A DNA stretch of 64,000 nt from Eriocheir sinensis (GCF_024679095.1 NC_066571.1:1259561-1323560); one strand, 5' to 3'; positions 13,340 through 28,454 are shown, counted from the first letter of the stretch. A program made the numbers and translations. Notes: generated from the letters alone by a model not told the origin.

Positions 13340-14430
13340 AGTGAGTGTTTTTTTCGGTTCATGCAACTGAAGAAGGGTTAGGCCAGCACCAGGGTTATAA
13401 AACTACCCCTGGAAATGCCCACAATTCCTAGGAAGGCCTTGCCAGATGTGTTTCTTTAGGTTCATGGTACAGAGGAAGGGTCACACTACCACCAGGGCCA
13501 CAAAACTACCCCTGGAAATGCCCACAATTCCTAGGAAGGCCTTGCCAGATGTGTTTCTTTAGGTTCATGGTACAGAGGAAGGGTCACACTACCACCAAGG
13601 CCACAAAACTACCCCTGGAAATGCCCACAACTCCTAGGAAAGCCTTTCCAGATGTGTGTTTCTTTAGGTTCATGGTACAGAGGAAGGGTCACACTACCAC
13701 CAGGGCCACAAAACTACCCCTGGAAATGCCCACAACTCCTAGGAAAGCCTTGCCAGATGTGTGTTTCTTTAGGTTCATGGTACAGAGGAAGGGTCACACT
13801 ACCACAAGGGCCACAAAACTACCCCTGGAAATGCCCACAACTCCTAGGAAATCCTTGAGAAATGTGTGTTTCTTTAGGTTCATGGTACAGAAGAAGGGTC
13901 ACACTACCACAAAGGCCACAAAACTACCCCTGGAAATGCCCACAACTCCTAGGAAATCCTTGACAAATGTGTGTTTCTTTAGGTTCATGGTACAGAGGAA
14001 GGGTCACACTACCACAAGGGCCACAAAACTACCCCTGGAAATGCCCACAACTCCTAGGAAATCCTTGACAAATGTGTGTTTCTTTAGGTTCATGGTACAG
14101 AGGAAAGGTCACACTACCACCAGGATCACAAAACTACCCCTGGAAATGCCCACAACTCCTAGGAAATCCTTGACAAATGTGTGTTTCTTTAGGTTCATGG
14201 TACAGAGGAAAGGTCACACTACCACCAGGATCACAAAACTGCTCCTGGAAATGTTCAAAACTCCTACGAAAACCTTGGCAAATCTGTGTTTTTAGGTTCA
14301 TGATACAGAGGAAGGATCAAACTACCATCAAGGTCACAAATCTACCCCAGGAAATAAAGAAAACCCCCATGAAAGCCTTGCCAAATGTGCGTTTTAAGTT
14401 CATGGTACAGAATTAGGATCAAACGACTTC
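13340..14430 (+). repeat. 105-bp satellite array, about 11 units
   Basis: GGTTCATGGTACAGAGGAA recurs every 105 bases (13562, 13667, 13772, 13877, 13982, 14087, 14192). Outer units diverge and differ in length. Because 105 is divisible by three, a 248-residue frame runs through (13549-14295) as repeats of about 35 residues such as FFRFMVQRKGHTTTRATKLP. This is almost certainly a by-product: a second frame is also partly open, and dispersed units break it. Confidence 0.9.
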
Positions 14431-14539
14431 AGTATAACCATTTCAAATTGTCCATTTGGGTGTTCAATTCCCTCCCTCTCCTATGTTATCTATAAGTAAT
14501 ATATGAGAGGAGAAAATAAGTGTTGGGACTGTGCACAGT

Positions 14540-14690
14540 ATTACAAATTAAACCCGAAAAGTTTGGGTCCCTCCAAAGGTCGGTTTAGGGGCTGTTTTAC
14601 AGGACCAACCCGAGAAGTTTTGGGTCCCTACAGAGTTATTCATCCCAAACTCTGTAGGGACCCAAAACTTGTCGGGTTTGACTTGTAATA
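14540..14690. mobile_element. Short foldback MITE
   Basis: Ends TATTACAAATTAAACCCG and, on the minus strand, TATTACAAGTCAAACCCG. An internal stem pairs 14607-14637 with 14648-14678 (GTTTTGGGTCCCTACAGAG and complement) around a 10-base loop. The superfamily is not clear. Confidence 0.6.
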
Positions 14691-14895
14691 ATGTCCCTGT
14701 GTGGCAGAGCAGAGGGGAGGAAAGGAAACCAGTGCCCGAATGGTTTGACTAGAGACCCTTCCAGGCACAACCCACGGTGGCGCTGACACGTACGGGGCTG
14801 TGCATTGCGGTTCATTGAGGGTTTTCGTGACTCTCTATTTCTATGACAAAATATTCAACATTACAATATTTTTTTTCAACTTGTAAATGATTTAA

Positions 14896-15576
14896 CCCGG
14901 TAGCTGCACGGATCATGTTTCTTAACCCCTTCAGCATGAGGATGTGTATATCCTTGTGTGCCCCGTACCATATCCAAGGACGTGCATACTGCGTCCTGGC
15001 TCGCTCTAGCCAATATATGAGATATTTTATCTATATTTATGCTTACATCCCAAAATTATCAATTAATTTATGTTTCTTTATGTGCACCATTTAATTCTGC
15101 ATGTTTTCCTATATAATACATGATGATTATCTTGAGTTTATGGCTGAAAACTTGCTATATTCAATAGCGATATTTGTAATTTGGCGCGGGGTGCTGTTTT
15201 GGCCCGGCCATAGTGAGTTTCTTTATATGCACCATTTAATTCTGCATGTTTTCATATATAATACATGATTATCTAAAGTTTATGGCTGAAAACTTGTTAT
15301 ATGCAATAGCGACATTTGAAATTTGGCACGTGCGGTGATCTCGATACAGCGCGGGGCGCTGTTTTGGCCCGGCCGTAGTGAAGGGGTTAAAGGCTCCTCC
15401 GTCAAAGTGAGAAAAATGAGAAAAAATTATCGCTCACGCAAACCATTTCATAATATATATCAAAGCATTTGTCATCAGTTTATGCATCATCTATTTTAGT
15501 GGGTTTGTCATGGCAAAAATTTGGCCTGTCGCTGCTACACGGTAAAGCCATAAATTTGGATCCTCACTGCTACCGG
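14896..15576. mobile_element. piggyBac-type MITE (family F) with nested MITE
   Basis: TTAA at 14892-14895 and 15577-15580. Ends CCCGGTAGCTGCACGG and, on the minus strand, CCGGTAGCAGTGAGG. The body (GTGAGAAAAATGAGAAAAAA, TTTCATAATATATATCAAAG) is shared with 22153-22366 and 23040-23222. A second TTAA-flanked element is inserted at 14926-15386. Confidence 0.75.
14926..15386. mobile_element. piggyBac-type MITE nested in another
   Basis: TTAA at 14922-14925 and 15387-15390. Ends CCCCTTCAGCATGAGGATG and, on the minus strand, CCCCTTCACTACGGCCGGG. The host element's CATGTTTCTTAA is interrupted exactly at its TTAA; the copy at 22153 shows the site intact. It contains an internal duplication of a CACCATTTAATTCTGCATG segment. 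Confidence 0.75.
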
Positions 15577-15639
15577 TTAATTGTATTTTGACGCTCTGCC
15601 CTCACACAGCACGGCTAGTCTAGTTTCGCATTGGCTGGA

Positions 15640-17000
15640 CTCCTGCGTGAGGACTGAGCCTGTATTGCACCCACCAGCACATACATGGCAAGGCTTTCGG
15701 AGGAGTTTGGGCCATTTCCAGGGAAAGTTTTATGACCCTTCTGGTAGTGTGACTTCTGTACCATGAACAGAAGAAACGCACATTTGAAAAGGGTTTCTTT
15801 AGGGTTTAGGGCATTTCCAGGGGTAGCTTAACCCTTTCATTGCCAAACGCTTGCAGCGGGTGTTAGGCGTATTTGCTGGTGGCACTAAACGCTCGCTGCG
15901 ACCTCCACCCGCACTCAAATCTCCCGCGTATGAGAATGTTCCAACACTAATTCTCACAACACAGTATTGCCAATTGAGTGTGTTTTCCATTAAAGTTGGT
16001 GGAAAATCATGTCATCCCAGTGCGGAAAATCTACAGACGAGCAACTGGTGGATGTTGTTGACCAATATAGCGGCATTTTTTCATAGCTTCACCTGACTGA
16101 TTCTTTGACCAAATAGTTGTAAATTTTGCAGTTGGCAATACTGCCCTGCCAGCACCCCATCATCAAGAGATCTGCAGTAGTTGCCTTACGGCTGACCGTC
16201 GCGCACGTATAAATGTACGTCTTCACAGGCAACACCCCCTGAACGTGCCTGTACTTTTGCAGGAGAGGCTTACATTACATTACCGAATCGTATAGATCTT
16301 GGCCTCCTCTTTCCAATGGTGTTTTTGTTTTGTAGCTGTGATGAATAGTTTTTGAGATACAGCGGTTAAAAGAGATCCCCTTCCCCCGCTGTTGTCCCCG
16401 AGCGCGCCTGAGGGGATAGTCTCGTTGTGAGCACTTAGCAATGAAAGGGTTAATGACTGTGGTGGTAGAGTGACCCTTCTGTATCACAAACCTAAAAACC
16501 ACACCTTTGAGAAGGCTTTTGGAGGAGTTTTGTGCATTTCTAGGGGTAGTTTAATGACCCTTCTGGTAATGTGACTTCTGTACCATAAACAGATAAAACG
16601 CACATTTGAAAAGGGTTTCGGAGGAGTCGGGGGCATTTTCAGGGGTAGTTTAATGACCCTGGTGGTAGCGTGAACCAACTTCTGTATCACAAACCTAAAA
16701 AACAGACATTTGAGAAGGCTTTCGGAGGAATTTGGGGCATTTCCAGGGGTAGTTTAATGACCCTGGTGGTAGTGTGAAGCTACTTCTACATCACAAACCT
16801 AAAAACCACTCATTTGAAAAGGCTTTCGGAGGAATTTGGGGCATTTCCAGGGGTAGTTTAATGACTGGTGGTAGAGTGACCCTTCTGTACCACAAACCTA
16901 AAATCCACACATTTGAGAAGGCTTTCGGAGGAGTTTGGGGCATTTCCAGGGGTAGTTTAATGACCCTGGTGGTAGTGTGACCATTCTTCTGAACCATAAA
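15640..17000 (-). repeat. 103-105 bp satellite, inverted orientation
   Basis: The minus strand carries the same satellite as 13340-14430 (plus-strand signature GGGGTAGTTTAATGACCCT). About 1.5 units at 15690-15827 and 5 at 16453-16995 are separated by the piggyBac-type MITE at 15832-16449. Confidence 0.85.
15832..16449 (+). mobile_element. piggyBac-type MITE (family E), copy 1
   Basis: TTAA at 15828-15831 and 16450-16453. Ends CCCTTTCATTGCCAAACGCT and, on the minus strand, CCCTTTCATTGCTAAGTGCT. Neighbouring satellite units show the empty site GTAGTTTAATGACC. Five further copies lie at 38894, 45593, 52206, 57380 and 58067. Confidence 0.85.
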
Positions 17001-17762
<762 letters not shown>

Positions 17763-17944
17763 TTCCACCCCCCCACCTTTGAATTCATCAGTGAGTGTTT
17801 GAGACTTGCCATGAATTCTGGTTCACTTTTCATAAGATTAATAAAAATAATTCATGACTCCCTTTTATAATAGTGCCCCCCAGCTGGTAGACCTATGCTC
17901 TTAATGTCTATCATCCATCTCTGTCTACCGTTCATTGACTTTAT

Positions 17945-18620
17945 ATCCACTTACAGCCTTGCTTTTCCTCCTCCTATCCACACAATCCATATCCTTCCAT
18001 CCTTTGGTCTGGTAGGAATCCACCTCTCGGCTTGCACTTTCCTCCGAATATTTCCCATCACGTAACTCCACTTTCCACTCCTAGCTCCTCCATGTCCTTT
18101 GATCCACTTGTAGGTCAGTCTTTCCTCCCTCCATCCACACTGTCCACATCCTCCTATCTTCATCCAGTCTCCTGCTAGTCCCATTTTTATCAAGGACTGT
18201 GCCTCTCGTCTCACATTTTCTTCAGAGCAGTAAGAAATTTTTCCTTTTATGCCACTCCACTTTCCCTGTCTAGCTCCTCCAAGTCCTTTTATCCACTTAT
18301 TGGTCAGTCTTTCCTCTCCCTATCCACACTATCTGCATCTTCCTATCTACATCCATTCTCTTGTTATTCCCATTTTTATCAAGGACTGTGCCTCGTCTTC
18401 CACTTTCTTCGAATAGTAAAACCTTCCTCTATACACGGCTCCACATTCCACTTTCCAGTTGCATTTTCTCAACCTCCTTGTTTCCACTTATAGGTCAGTC
18501 TATCCGCCCTTTATCCGTAATATCCGCATCTTCCTATATTTATCCATTCTCCTGCTATTCCAGTTCTTGTACTTTTGTCAGGGTTTTTTATTTTTTGTGT
18601 TTTTTTTTTGCCGGGGTTTT
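17945..18620. repeat. Tandem repeat, units of about 165 bp
   Basis: Four diverged units carry ATCCACTTGTAGGTCAGTC, a CCTATCCACAC segment, and CCCATTTTTATCAAGGACTG in the same order. The spacing was read by eye and is approximate. Confidence 0.7.
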
Positions 18621-18837
18621 GTTCCTCTCGTCAAGGGTCCGTACATAACCTGATGGTGTTGGCTGACCTGTGGTGACTCTGCCTCTTCATCCTTCTTCCT
18701 CCATCTCTGGACCTTTCTCTCCCTTCGTATATTTATTATTCTCATTTTATCTCCCTTCCATTGTGTATTTACCTCCTCCTCACTTTCTCTCTCTCTCTAC
18801 ACATAATCAGTCCATTCATAGTCAGTGCGTAATGTTT

Positions 18838-19345
18838 TATATACGAGGCGTCCTGCCGAGAGGGTTTAAGTGACCTGTTCATCAGTAAAGGTTCAGTTTC
18901 CCTCCCAGAACACATTTCAAGACTCCCGACCTTTCCTTATAACATACACAAGGTCCCACGTGCCCATCTCGGCTGGACGCCGGGCAGTTTTTGTAATGTT
19001 AGCTTCGGTTTCTCAGATTCTGACGCGTTTTGTTAGATTTTTCCTTCGTTTTTATACATATAGGTGTTGTTCGTACCTCAGTTTCTTTCTTATTGATTAT
19101 TTTGTCTGTATATCATTCCATGTTATTTCCGTCATTCCATTCCTCCTCAGTGCGCAATATATGAGACATCCAGCCAAGATCGGGTTTAAGTGGCCTGTTC
19201 TCGAGTATATTAGGGTTTGATTCCTCCCCCCAGAACACTTATAAGACTTCCGACCCCTTGCTTTTACCATATACAAGGTCTCTTATGCCTATCTTAGCTG
19301 GTCGTCTTGTAGTTTGTGTAAAATTTGCTTCGGCTGTCACAGATT
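18838..19345. repeat. Direct duplication, about 315-bp spacing
   Basis: The segment starting near 18842 (CGAGGCGTCCTGCC, GGGTTTAAGTGACCTGTTC, CCCAGAACACATTTC) reappears near 19157 (GAGACATCCAGCC, GGGTTTAAGTGGCCTGTTC, CCCAGAACACTTATA). No coding signal. Confidence 0.65.
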
Positions 19346-19607
19346 TCACCTTCTCTGTTCTCCTGTGTTGTTCAGGCTTCTCTTGTTGATATATTTATTT
19401 CATTTGCTGTTTTGGTAATTATTTAGACCTTCGTTTATACGTCTACACTCTCATTACCATTCCTCTCTTCTCCTCTCAACTTTTCCTTGATTTGATTCTT
19501 CTTTTAACTCATTATGACTCATCTTTTACTATCAACTTCTCTTTCCATTCCTCTTCTAATGACTTTTGTTAAGAACTTTAAACATTTTACTTACTATTAT
19601 ATTGACT

Positions 19608-20570
<963 letters not shown>

Positions 20571-21796
20571 CCCAAAACCATTTAGCTAATCTCCAGACAC
20601 TTTTTTAGGTATAATTGACTTAGGTACGTTTTTCAGGCTACTTTTAATGCAGATTACAGCATTTTTTTATCGTTTTCAAGATATTTTTGAGCCATAAGCT
20701 GATGTATCTAGTTGCTTTGATCTTTTTTAAAAGCTAATTCTATATATATTAAAGGGAGAAACTAATTTTCATACAGAAAAAACAACTTACAATATAAAAA
20801 GAATTATATAGAGATTGGAAACAAGGCAATAAACATGAGATATAAGATACGAGACGAAGGGAACTTACAAGAGGAGAAAATGAAGAGAGATTGCATACAC
20901 ATGGAGCTCAAAAGTCATTGAAAAAGCAATGGAAATTAAGAGACAATAATAACATATGAAATAAAAGACGTGAAAACAAGTAGCCTAAAAAATGAGAACT
21001 CAAAGACGAAGGAAGACGAGACCTTAGATATACAACCAAGAAGAAAATAAGACAGACATGAGATTATTACTATGACATATATACCTTAGACAAAGAGAAA
21101 GCAGATAAAATAAAAGATAACATATCACAGACTAACATTTGAGGCTTATGGCAGAGAAGTGAGGTGACATTAGGAATGGCGACCCTTGTGTAAATTGTAC
21201 GAAGGGTCTCTTTCCCCTTGCAATTAGTATCATAACATAGCAATTTAACTCTAATTTGCACTGGGAAAGACAGACTACCCCTCCAAGGATGAACAAGGGA
21301 TGAATCAAAATGGAAACGAAACTTTTATGGGGCAGACGGAGGGTCACTTTCCCTTGTAACATACATCATGACAAGAGCAATATAGCAATAATTATGTTCT
21401 AGTTTGCAATGGGGGAACGGAAGAACAAGATGTAACTTGCAAGGGAAAATAGACCTTGTATAGGATGAGCGGAGGGCTGGAAGTCTCGTAATCTGTTCTC
21501 AGTGTGTAAACGTAATATACGTAAGAATAGGTCACTGTGCCTTAGGATTTCTCTGCCGTAAGCCTCGTTTATACGTTAAGAGATGAGGAGGAAGGGAAAC
21601 AAGCAAATAATGGAACTATACATACTATACAGTAAAAAGGATTGACATGGAGAGGATTTACCGAGAAGGATGTACGTATGAGAGGAGGGAAGTGAGGAGG
21701 AGGAGAGAGATAAAGGTAAGTAAAGGGAAATAAAACAGAGGAGATGATGAGGATAAATATAAATAAAACAGAACTAAATAAAGAAGGAATGATTAG

Positions 21797-21799
<3 letters not shown>
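20571..21799. other. Unresolved A-rich sequence
   Basis: A-rich with scattered GA-rich words; no gene or mobile element recognised. Confidence 0.3.

Positions 21800-21860
<61 letters not shown>
21800..21860. repeat. (GA)n microsatellite
   Basis: About 30 GA dinucleotides. Confidence 0.95.
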
Positions 21861-21862
<2 letters not shown>

Positions 21863-22152
21863 CAGAGAGAGAAAGGTATAAGAGGAGGAAAAATTAACAT
21901 AGGAAGGAACCCCAGCCATGGAGTCTACTAGCATCAAGGAGCCGATTCAAGGTACGTCTCAAACTTCCCTTCCTAAGTTCTATGAGGCAGACCCTTCTGC
22001 CCCTCACATCAGCTACTTCCAAAGGTCAATAAGGAGATCAATCAAGTTCTCACAAGTCTTTTTTAAGATTCATGGCAAAGCCATGAGCCTCTTCCAACAC
22101 AAAATCTGTCTTCTGGTCCCCAATAACGAGATTCATTCATATTTATCATTAA

Positions 22153-22366
22153 CCCGGTGGTGGTGGTAGCAGCTGTGATCATGTTTCTTAATGGTCCCTC
22201 TAAGCGAGAAAAATGAGAAAAAAAAAAATCACACAAATCATTTCATAATATATATCAAAGCATTTGTGATCAGATTATGTATCATCTATTTTTGGGGGTT
22301 TATATCATGGCATAAATTTGGCCCGTCACTGCTACACAGTAAAGACACAAATTTGGCCCGTCGCTT
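22153..22366. mobile_element. piggyBac-type MITE (family F), right-truncated
   Basis: TTAA at 22149-22152, then CCCGGTGGTGGTGGTAGCAG and the family body. The right end fuses near 22366 with LINE sequence. Confidence 0.6.
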
Positions 22367-22780
22367 TTGCCTTATGAAGACAGGCTGAAGCAGTTAAATG
22401 TACACTCACTAGAAAGGCGAAGGTTGCGAGGAGACTTGATCGAAGTCTATAAATGGATGAAGGACTTCAATAAAGGGGATGTCAATAAGATTTTGATGGT
22501 AAAAGAGCCAGGTAGGACACGTAGCAATGGTTTTAAGTTGGACAAATTCAGCTTTAACAAAGACATAGGCAAGAAATGGTTCACCAATAGAGTGGTGGAC
22601 GAATGGAACAGGCTTGGGGGCCATGTTGTGGGTGCCAATACCGTAGATACATTCAAGAAGAGGTTAGATAAAGCCATGGATGGTGAGGTAAGGTGGGGTG
22701 GAGTGTACAGGAGCTGCCTTGTACAGGCCAACCGGCCTCTTGCAGACTCCTTACGTTCTTATAAAGTCACTATAGTACAT
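22367..22780 (+). mobile_element. Non-LTR retrotransposon 3' end
   Basis: The frame reads YEDRLKQLNVHSLERRRLRG, DLIEVYKWMKDF, NNGF-like SNGFKLDKFSFNKDIG, FTNRVVDEWNRL and TFKKRLDKAMDG. This is the conserved C-terminus after the reverse transcriptase of CR1/jockey-type LINEs. The tail GGCCTCTTGCAGACTCC also occurs at 56889-57103 and, on the minus strand, near 53106-53142. The catalytic domain is absent (5' truncation). Confidence 0.75.
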
Positions 22781-23036
22781 GGACTCTAACTTGAGCCCTG
22801 TGGCTTGGCCCAGGGAAACCTCCATTCTTTACAGATCTAGCCATGACCTGCGATCTGTCTCACTGTTAGTCTGTACGTTATCTATTTGTGGAATATACAC
22901 ATAGTCATAATACGACTGCATGGTGTTATGAATGGCTTGGGATTAGAGGGAAAGACAACGACTGAGTCACGCCCAAGGGCTCAAGTTAAAATCGATAGAC
23001 TATAGTGAAGAAACTTGAAATAAAATTTTTTGACAT
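22781..23036. other. Unresolved sequence
   Basis: Nothing recognised. Confidence 0.3.
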
Positions 23037-23039
23037 TAA

Positions 23040-23222
23040 CCCGGTAGCAGCGACGGGCTAAATTTGTGCCATGATATAAACCCCCAAAAATAGACGATGC
23101 ATAAACTGATCACAAATGCTTTGATATATATAATTAGGAGCTTTGTGTGAGGGGTGATTTTTTCTCATTTTTCTCGCTCAGAGGGACCATTAAGAAACGT
23201 GATCCCCACAGCTATCATCGGG
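23040..23222 (-). mobile_element. piggyBac-type MITE (family F), complete, 183 bp
   Basis: TTAA at 23036-23039 and 23223-23226. Ends CCCGGTAGCAGCGACGGG and, on the minus strand, CCGATGATAGCTGTGGGG. It has the inverted orientation relative to 22153 and is the shortest full copy. Confidence 0.75.
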
Positions 23223-23299
23223 TTAATATTTGGCAGGCCAGCGAGTCCTAACCCACGGAACATTTGTTACACAGTTTTTCCCACACACCACTTACAGGA

Positions 23300-23500
23300 G
23301 AAATAAGAGAATATGAGAAACAAAAGACAGTCGTATGAGAAACAAATGACAGTCGTAAGAGAAACAAAAGACAGTCATAAGCAAACAAACGAACATAAGA
23401 CAGTCTAAGAGAAACAACAGACAGTCGTAAGGAAACAAATGAACATAAGAGAAACAAAAGACAGTCGTAAGAGAAACAGAAGACAGTCGTAAGAGAAATA
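23300..23500. repeat. Minisatellite, about 22-24 bp unit
   Basis: Variants of ACAGTCGTAAGAGAAACAAA recur about nine times. Confidence 0.85.
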
Positions 23501-24207
23501 AGAGGCAATTATAGCAGAAATAACACTTTTACCAATGCAAACCACTGCTCTAGAGTCCGGGTTGCTGGCTGGTCTTCAGGACAGCTTGCTGTGGCCTCTC
23601 AGCTGGTAGTAGCCAAACCACATCATCATCATAGCGGCGAACAAAGAGCGTCACACTCAGCCCCCTGTGTTCCGCTGAAGAATATTCAAAATATAAAAAT
23701 ATATTACTCACCGTGTCACCCTAAACTATTTTATAAAAGACAATCTCAGCCATCCTAACCTGACCAAACTTTAATGAACCTAAGCTAGCCTTAGGCCACA
23801 CAGGGAGCGAGAACGTTAATACATTATAAGCAATGCCACACTGGCAGCGAGCTGCTTGGCGAGAAAGTGAGAAGAGTTGACAAATGAGTTTTTTTGGGCG
23901 AGATCGCTCGGTCATGAGTGACATCACAGACATATTATTTGCCGTATCTCAGCCATACATTAGATAGGCCATTTTGGTTGACACCGTTAAATGCAGCAGT
24001 GATTGCAGAACTTGAATATGTTTGTGAAAACTCAATAAAGCAAAAACTAACTGACGAGTTGAAGTTAAAGAATCACACTCCGTAATAACACATTCTACAA
24101 GTAACTACCACTTGCAGCAGCAGCTATGAAATGAATACTAAAATAAACAATTCCATCTTCTAGAGAAAAGCCTCCTGTATACAGAGTTTTTTTAAGGGGC
24201 TCTCACA
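23501..24207. other. Unresolved, with SINE-C-like fragment at 23550-23640
   Basis: CTAGAGTCCGGGTTGCTGGC and GGTCTTCAGGACAGC resemble the reversed body of SINE family C. The rest is unassigned. Confidence 0.35.
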
Positions 24208-24524
24208 CATTCCCGGCCCCTGTCCCGATAGTCCTCGATGACTCCCGATAAGTCGATCAGGGCCTGAACGCCGACAAAATAGGCAATAATCCCGGGACCA
24301 GCGGCTTACCACCGGCAGACTGGCGACCATATACGATTTTCGATTTCTCCGACCGGCAACTGCAGCAGGTCAGTCAGCAGTAGACTGCCAGCCTACCGGT
24401 GGTAGACCGCTGGTCTACCAGTGGTAGACCTGCGGCACATCGACGACCAAACACTATCTTTGCATTTTCATATATTTATAATTACCTCATAAACTGCTTC
24501 ATACATAAATTCATTTGTGTGCAT

Positions 24525-24621
<97 letters not shown>

Positions 24622-24718
24622 TTCAACCATTCTTCTTCCTCCTTTCTTTCATCTCTTTCCATCCTCTCCTTCCTTCCTCCTCCTCTCTCTTCCTCACTCA
24701 CTCCCACCTGTTCCTCCT

Positions 24719-24764
<46 letters not shown>

Positions 24765-24890
24765 AATCCTCTCTCTCTCTCTCTCTCTCTCTCAATAATC
24801 CTCTCTCCTCAATAAATCCTCTCTCTCTCTCTGATCTCTCTCTCTCTCTCACATTCTGATTCTGATTCTCTCTCTCACATTCTGATTCTG

Positions 24891-24971
<81 letters not shown>

Positions 24972-25333
24972 CTTTTCTCTCTTTCACCCACTCCTCTTCC
25001 TCCTTTATCTCATCTCCCTCTCTCTCTTCATTCCCTCGCTCCTACCTGTTCCTCCTCGTTTTCCTCCTTCCTCCCTTCCTAATCCCCAGGTCATAAACAG
25101 GTGTTCACTCATGGCCTACCGCCAGTCTACCGCCGGTCGACCAGGACATTTTCGACACCGCCGGTCGACTGGGCGCATCGCCGATATCTTTTAAAATTTT
25201 TAAGTTGACCGGCGATGGTCGGCTGCGTCTACAGTCCTCAGGGTCGACCGGCGGTAGACCGGCGGTCTGCCGCCGACAATCCCCGATCTTACAGCCGGTC
25301 GACCGGCGACCGGCTTATCGGGAGTCATCGGGG
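24208..25333. mobile_element. Foldback-type repeat with (CT)n core
   Basis: The left side has GATGACTCCCGATAAGTCGA; the right side has CGGCTTATCGGGAGTCATC, an inverted pair. Between them lie clusters of GACCGGCGGTAGACCGGCGG-like words and CT runs at 24530-24618, 24723-24763 and 24897-24950. Superfamily unknown; no transposase. Confidence 0.5.
24530..24971. repeat. (CT)n tracts with CTCAATAAATCC, ending in (TA)n
   Basis: CT runs interrupted by CTCAATAAATCC and ATTCTGATTCTGATTC, then about 10 TA units. Confidence 0.92.
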
Positions 25334-25521
25334 ATTATAGGAGAAGGGAACAAGACACAACCCCTGATTAATACCTGGTAGTACCCATTCACTGGTGGGT
25401 GGACAGGGGCGTAAGGTATCGGAAAAGCCGCCCAAATTTTTCCACTCCGCCCGGGAATCGAACCCGGGCTCTTTCGGTTGTGAGCCAAGTGTGCTAACCA
25501 CTGCACCACGAAGCCCCCCAG
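25334..25521 (-). mobile_element. tRNA-headed SINE (family A), 3'-truncated
   Basis: Minus-strand head GGGCTTCGTGGTGCAGTGG and B box GGTTCGATTCCCGGGCGG, then the family body. It stops within TTCTCCTATAATCCC, lacking the CAAAACTTTCC end. Confidence 0.8.
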
Positions 25522-25619
25522 GATGAATAGGGTGAATACTCCACACTTATAAATAAAGGGTTAATACTTCACCCTTATCCTGACCTGGAAACAATGAAAT
25601 CTAGCCTAACTTAATTCTA

Positions 25620-26640
<1,021 letters not shown>

Positions 26641-26707
26641 TACAATTTTTTTTTACTATTCAGCTTAATGTTCACTGAGGAAATAGAGCCCAGAAAAGTT
26701 TACTCAC

Positions 26708-26785
26708 CACCACGGCTCCTGCCAAGCAAATCACAACTTGGCCCCCGAAGGAGAGATAGGGTCCGGCCAGCCATCGGGTGTACTT
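26708..26785 (-). CDS. Candidate internal exon, unknown membrane protein
   Basis: A 78-base segment (26 codons, phase 0 at both ends) has a strong acceptor on the minus strand (TTTTTTATTGCTATTCCAG) and a consensus donor (GTG then GTGAGT). It reads KYTRWLAGPYLSFGGQVV followed by ICLAGAVV: a short basic lead and then about 20 hydrophobic residues with small Gly/Ala, like one transmembrane helix. I do not recognise the family. No partner exon was identified in the surrounding 10 kb, so it may belong to a gene with long introns or be an isolated pseudo-exon. Confidence 0.4.
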
Positions 26786-27970
26786 CTGGAATAGCAATAA
26801 AAAAGGTTACATGTTGGAAATTTCCGTATAAAATTACCTCCTGTTGTCTTTTTTTTTAACCCGGTAGTAGTGGCAGCGAAGGGCCAAATTTGTGGCTTTA
26901 CCGTGTAACAGCGACAGGCCATTTCTGACCTGCTGGACCTGGCCGCTAAATGCCCATTATTAAGTACTTAAGACAGCCACGCCCCATTTGACCTCATGTA
27001 AGAGCTCAATGCATATTATTCTTCATATCATAGGTCTTAGGTGTCGGTAATAAGGTCAGAAATAAGGTCACACGGTCGCCTTTGTGAGCTCACCCCTAAA
27101 CCTAATTCATTGTTTACGACATTCACGCCTCATCTGACCTCATATATCAGGTCAATCCCCCTTAATTCTTCACTCTGTAGAGGTCAAAGGGCTTACTAGG
27201 TATCGATAATAAAAGTTCACATGTTAAGCTGATGGCCGCCTCTTATCTTGCATATATCACACATTTTCCGCCTTTTCCCCACATCACCGCTTGACCTCAA
27301 GAAGTATAGTGACCTTATCTGTCATGACCTCAAGCCCCATCTCGGTATACCCGGTAGTTTACGAGAAAAATATATATACAAATCTTTTTCTCACTCCAAC
27401 ACGCGCCGCCATATTCACACAAGGCCCCGCGGTCAACCCACTTTTAAATCCCCTTTGATCACGTTCATCACACTTTTCGCCGTTATCACCCATGTCAAAA
27501 CAATCACAAGGCATTCCTCACCTCTTTGATCTGCATGGCGTGCCTGTACAGTGGCTAAATCCCACGAAATCACATAAAATAGACAGGACTCTTAATGGCG
27601 TCAAGACAAAGCAAATTCACCGGGGAGGAAGGCGGGTGACGTCATCATAAGGGAATAACTTCGCCAACTTCCACGAAATAACCAAAGACTATAGAAGAAA
27701 GATGGGAAAGCTTCTGTCAAAAAGCGATAAAGAAAATGTGAGGCAGATATAGACCAGCAGCGCCATCTGTTGGGCCGACGGCAAACTATATCAAGTACGT
27801 CGTCTGCAGGTGTACGGTCCCCTCTTCATCTTCTTGTGACCTTATCGCTCTGTAGTTTGTATCATATGCGTAAATCTTATTTTTTCATCATTCATTATGT
27901 ATTATATGATTATTATATGCAATCTTTCATCAGTGGTGGGTGGTAACTGCGAGGACCATAGTTCATGGTG
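26786..27970. other. Unresolved, with family F MITE fragment
   Basis: 26860-26930 carries TTAACCCGGTAGTAGTGGCAG and GGCCAAATTTGTGGCTTTACC, a fragment of the family F MITE. 26950-27360 has scattered TGACCTCAT words but no array. No gene signal. Confidence 0.35.
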
Positions 27971-27978
27971 TATTTTTA

Positions 27979-28452
<474 letters not shown>

Positions 28453-28454
28453 TT

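Noticed and set aside
13549..14295. 248-residue open frame that could be a repeat protein
   Set aside because: It is the read-through of a 105-bp satellite (divisible by three). A second frame is also partly open, no start context or splice signals are evident, and dispersed units carry breaks.
17951..18214. 87-residue minus-strand frame rich in Trp and Gly
   Set aside because: It spans a tandem repeat of about 165 bp whose other units do not keep the frame.
23300..23500. CRISPR-like array
   Set aside because: Units of about 22 bp with no distinct spacers, in a eukaryotic context: a minisatellite.
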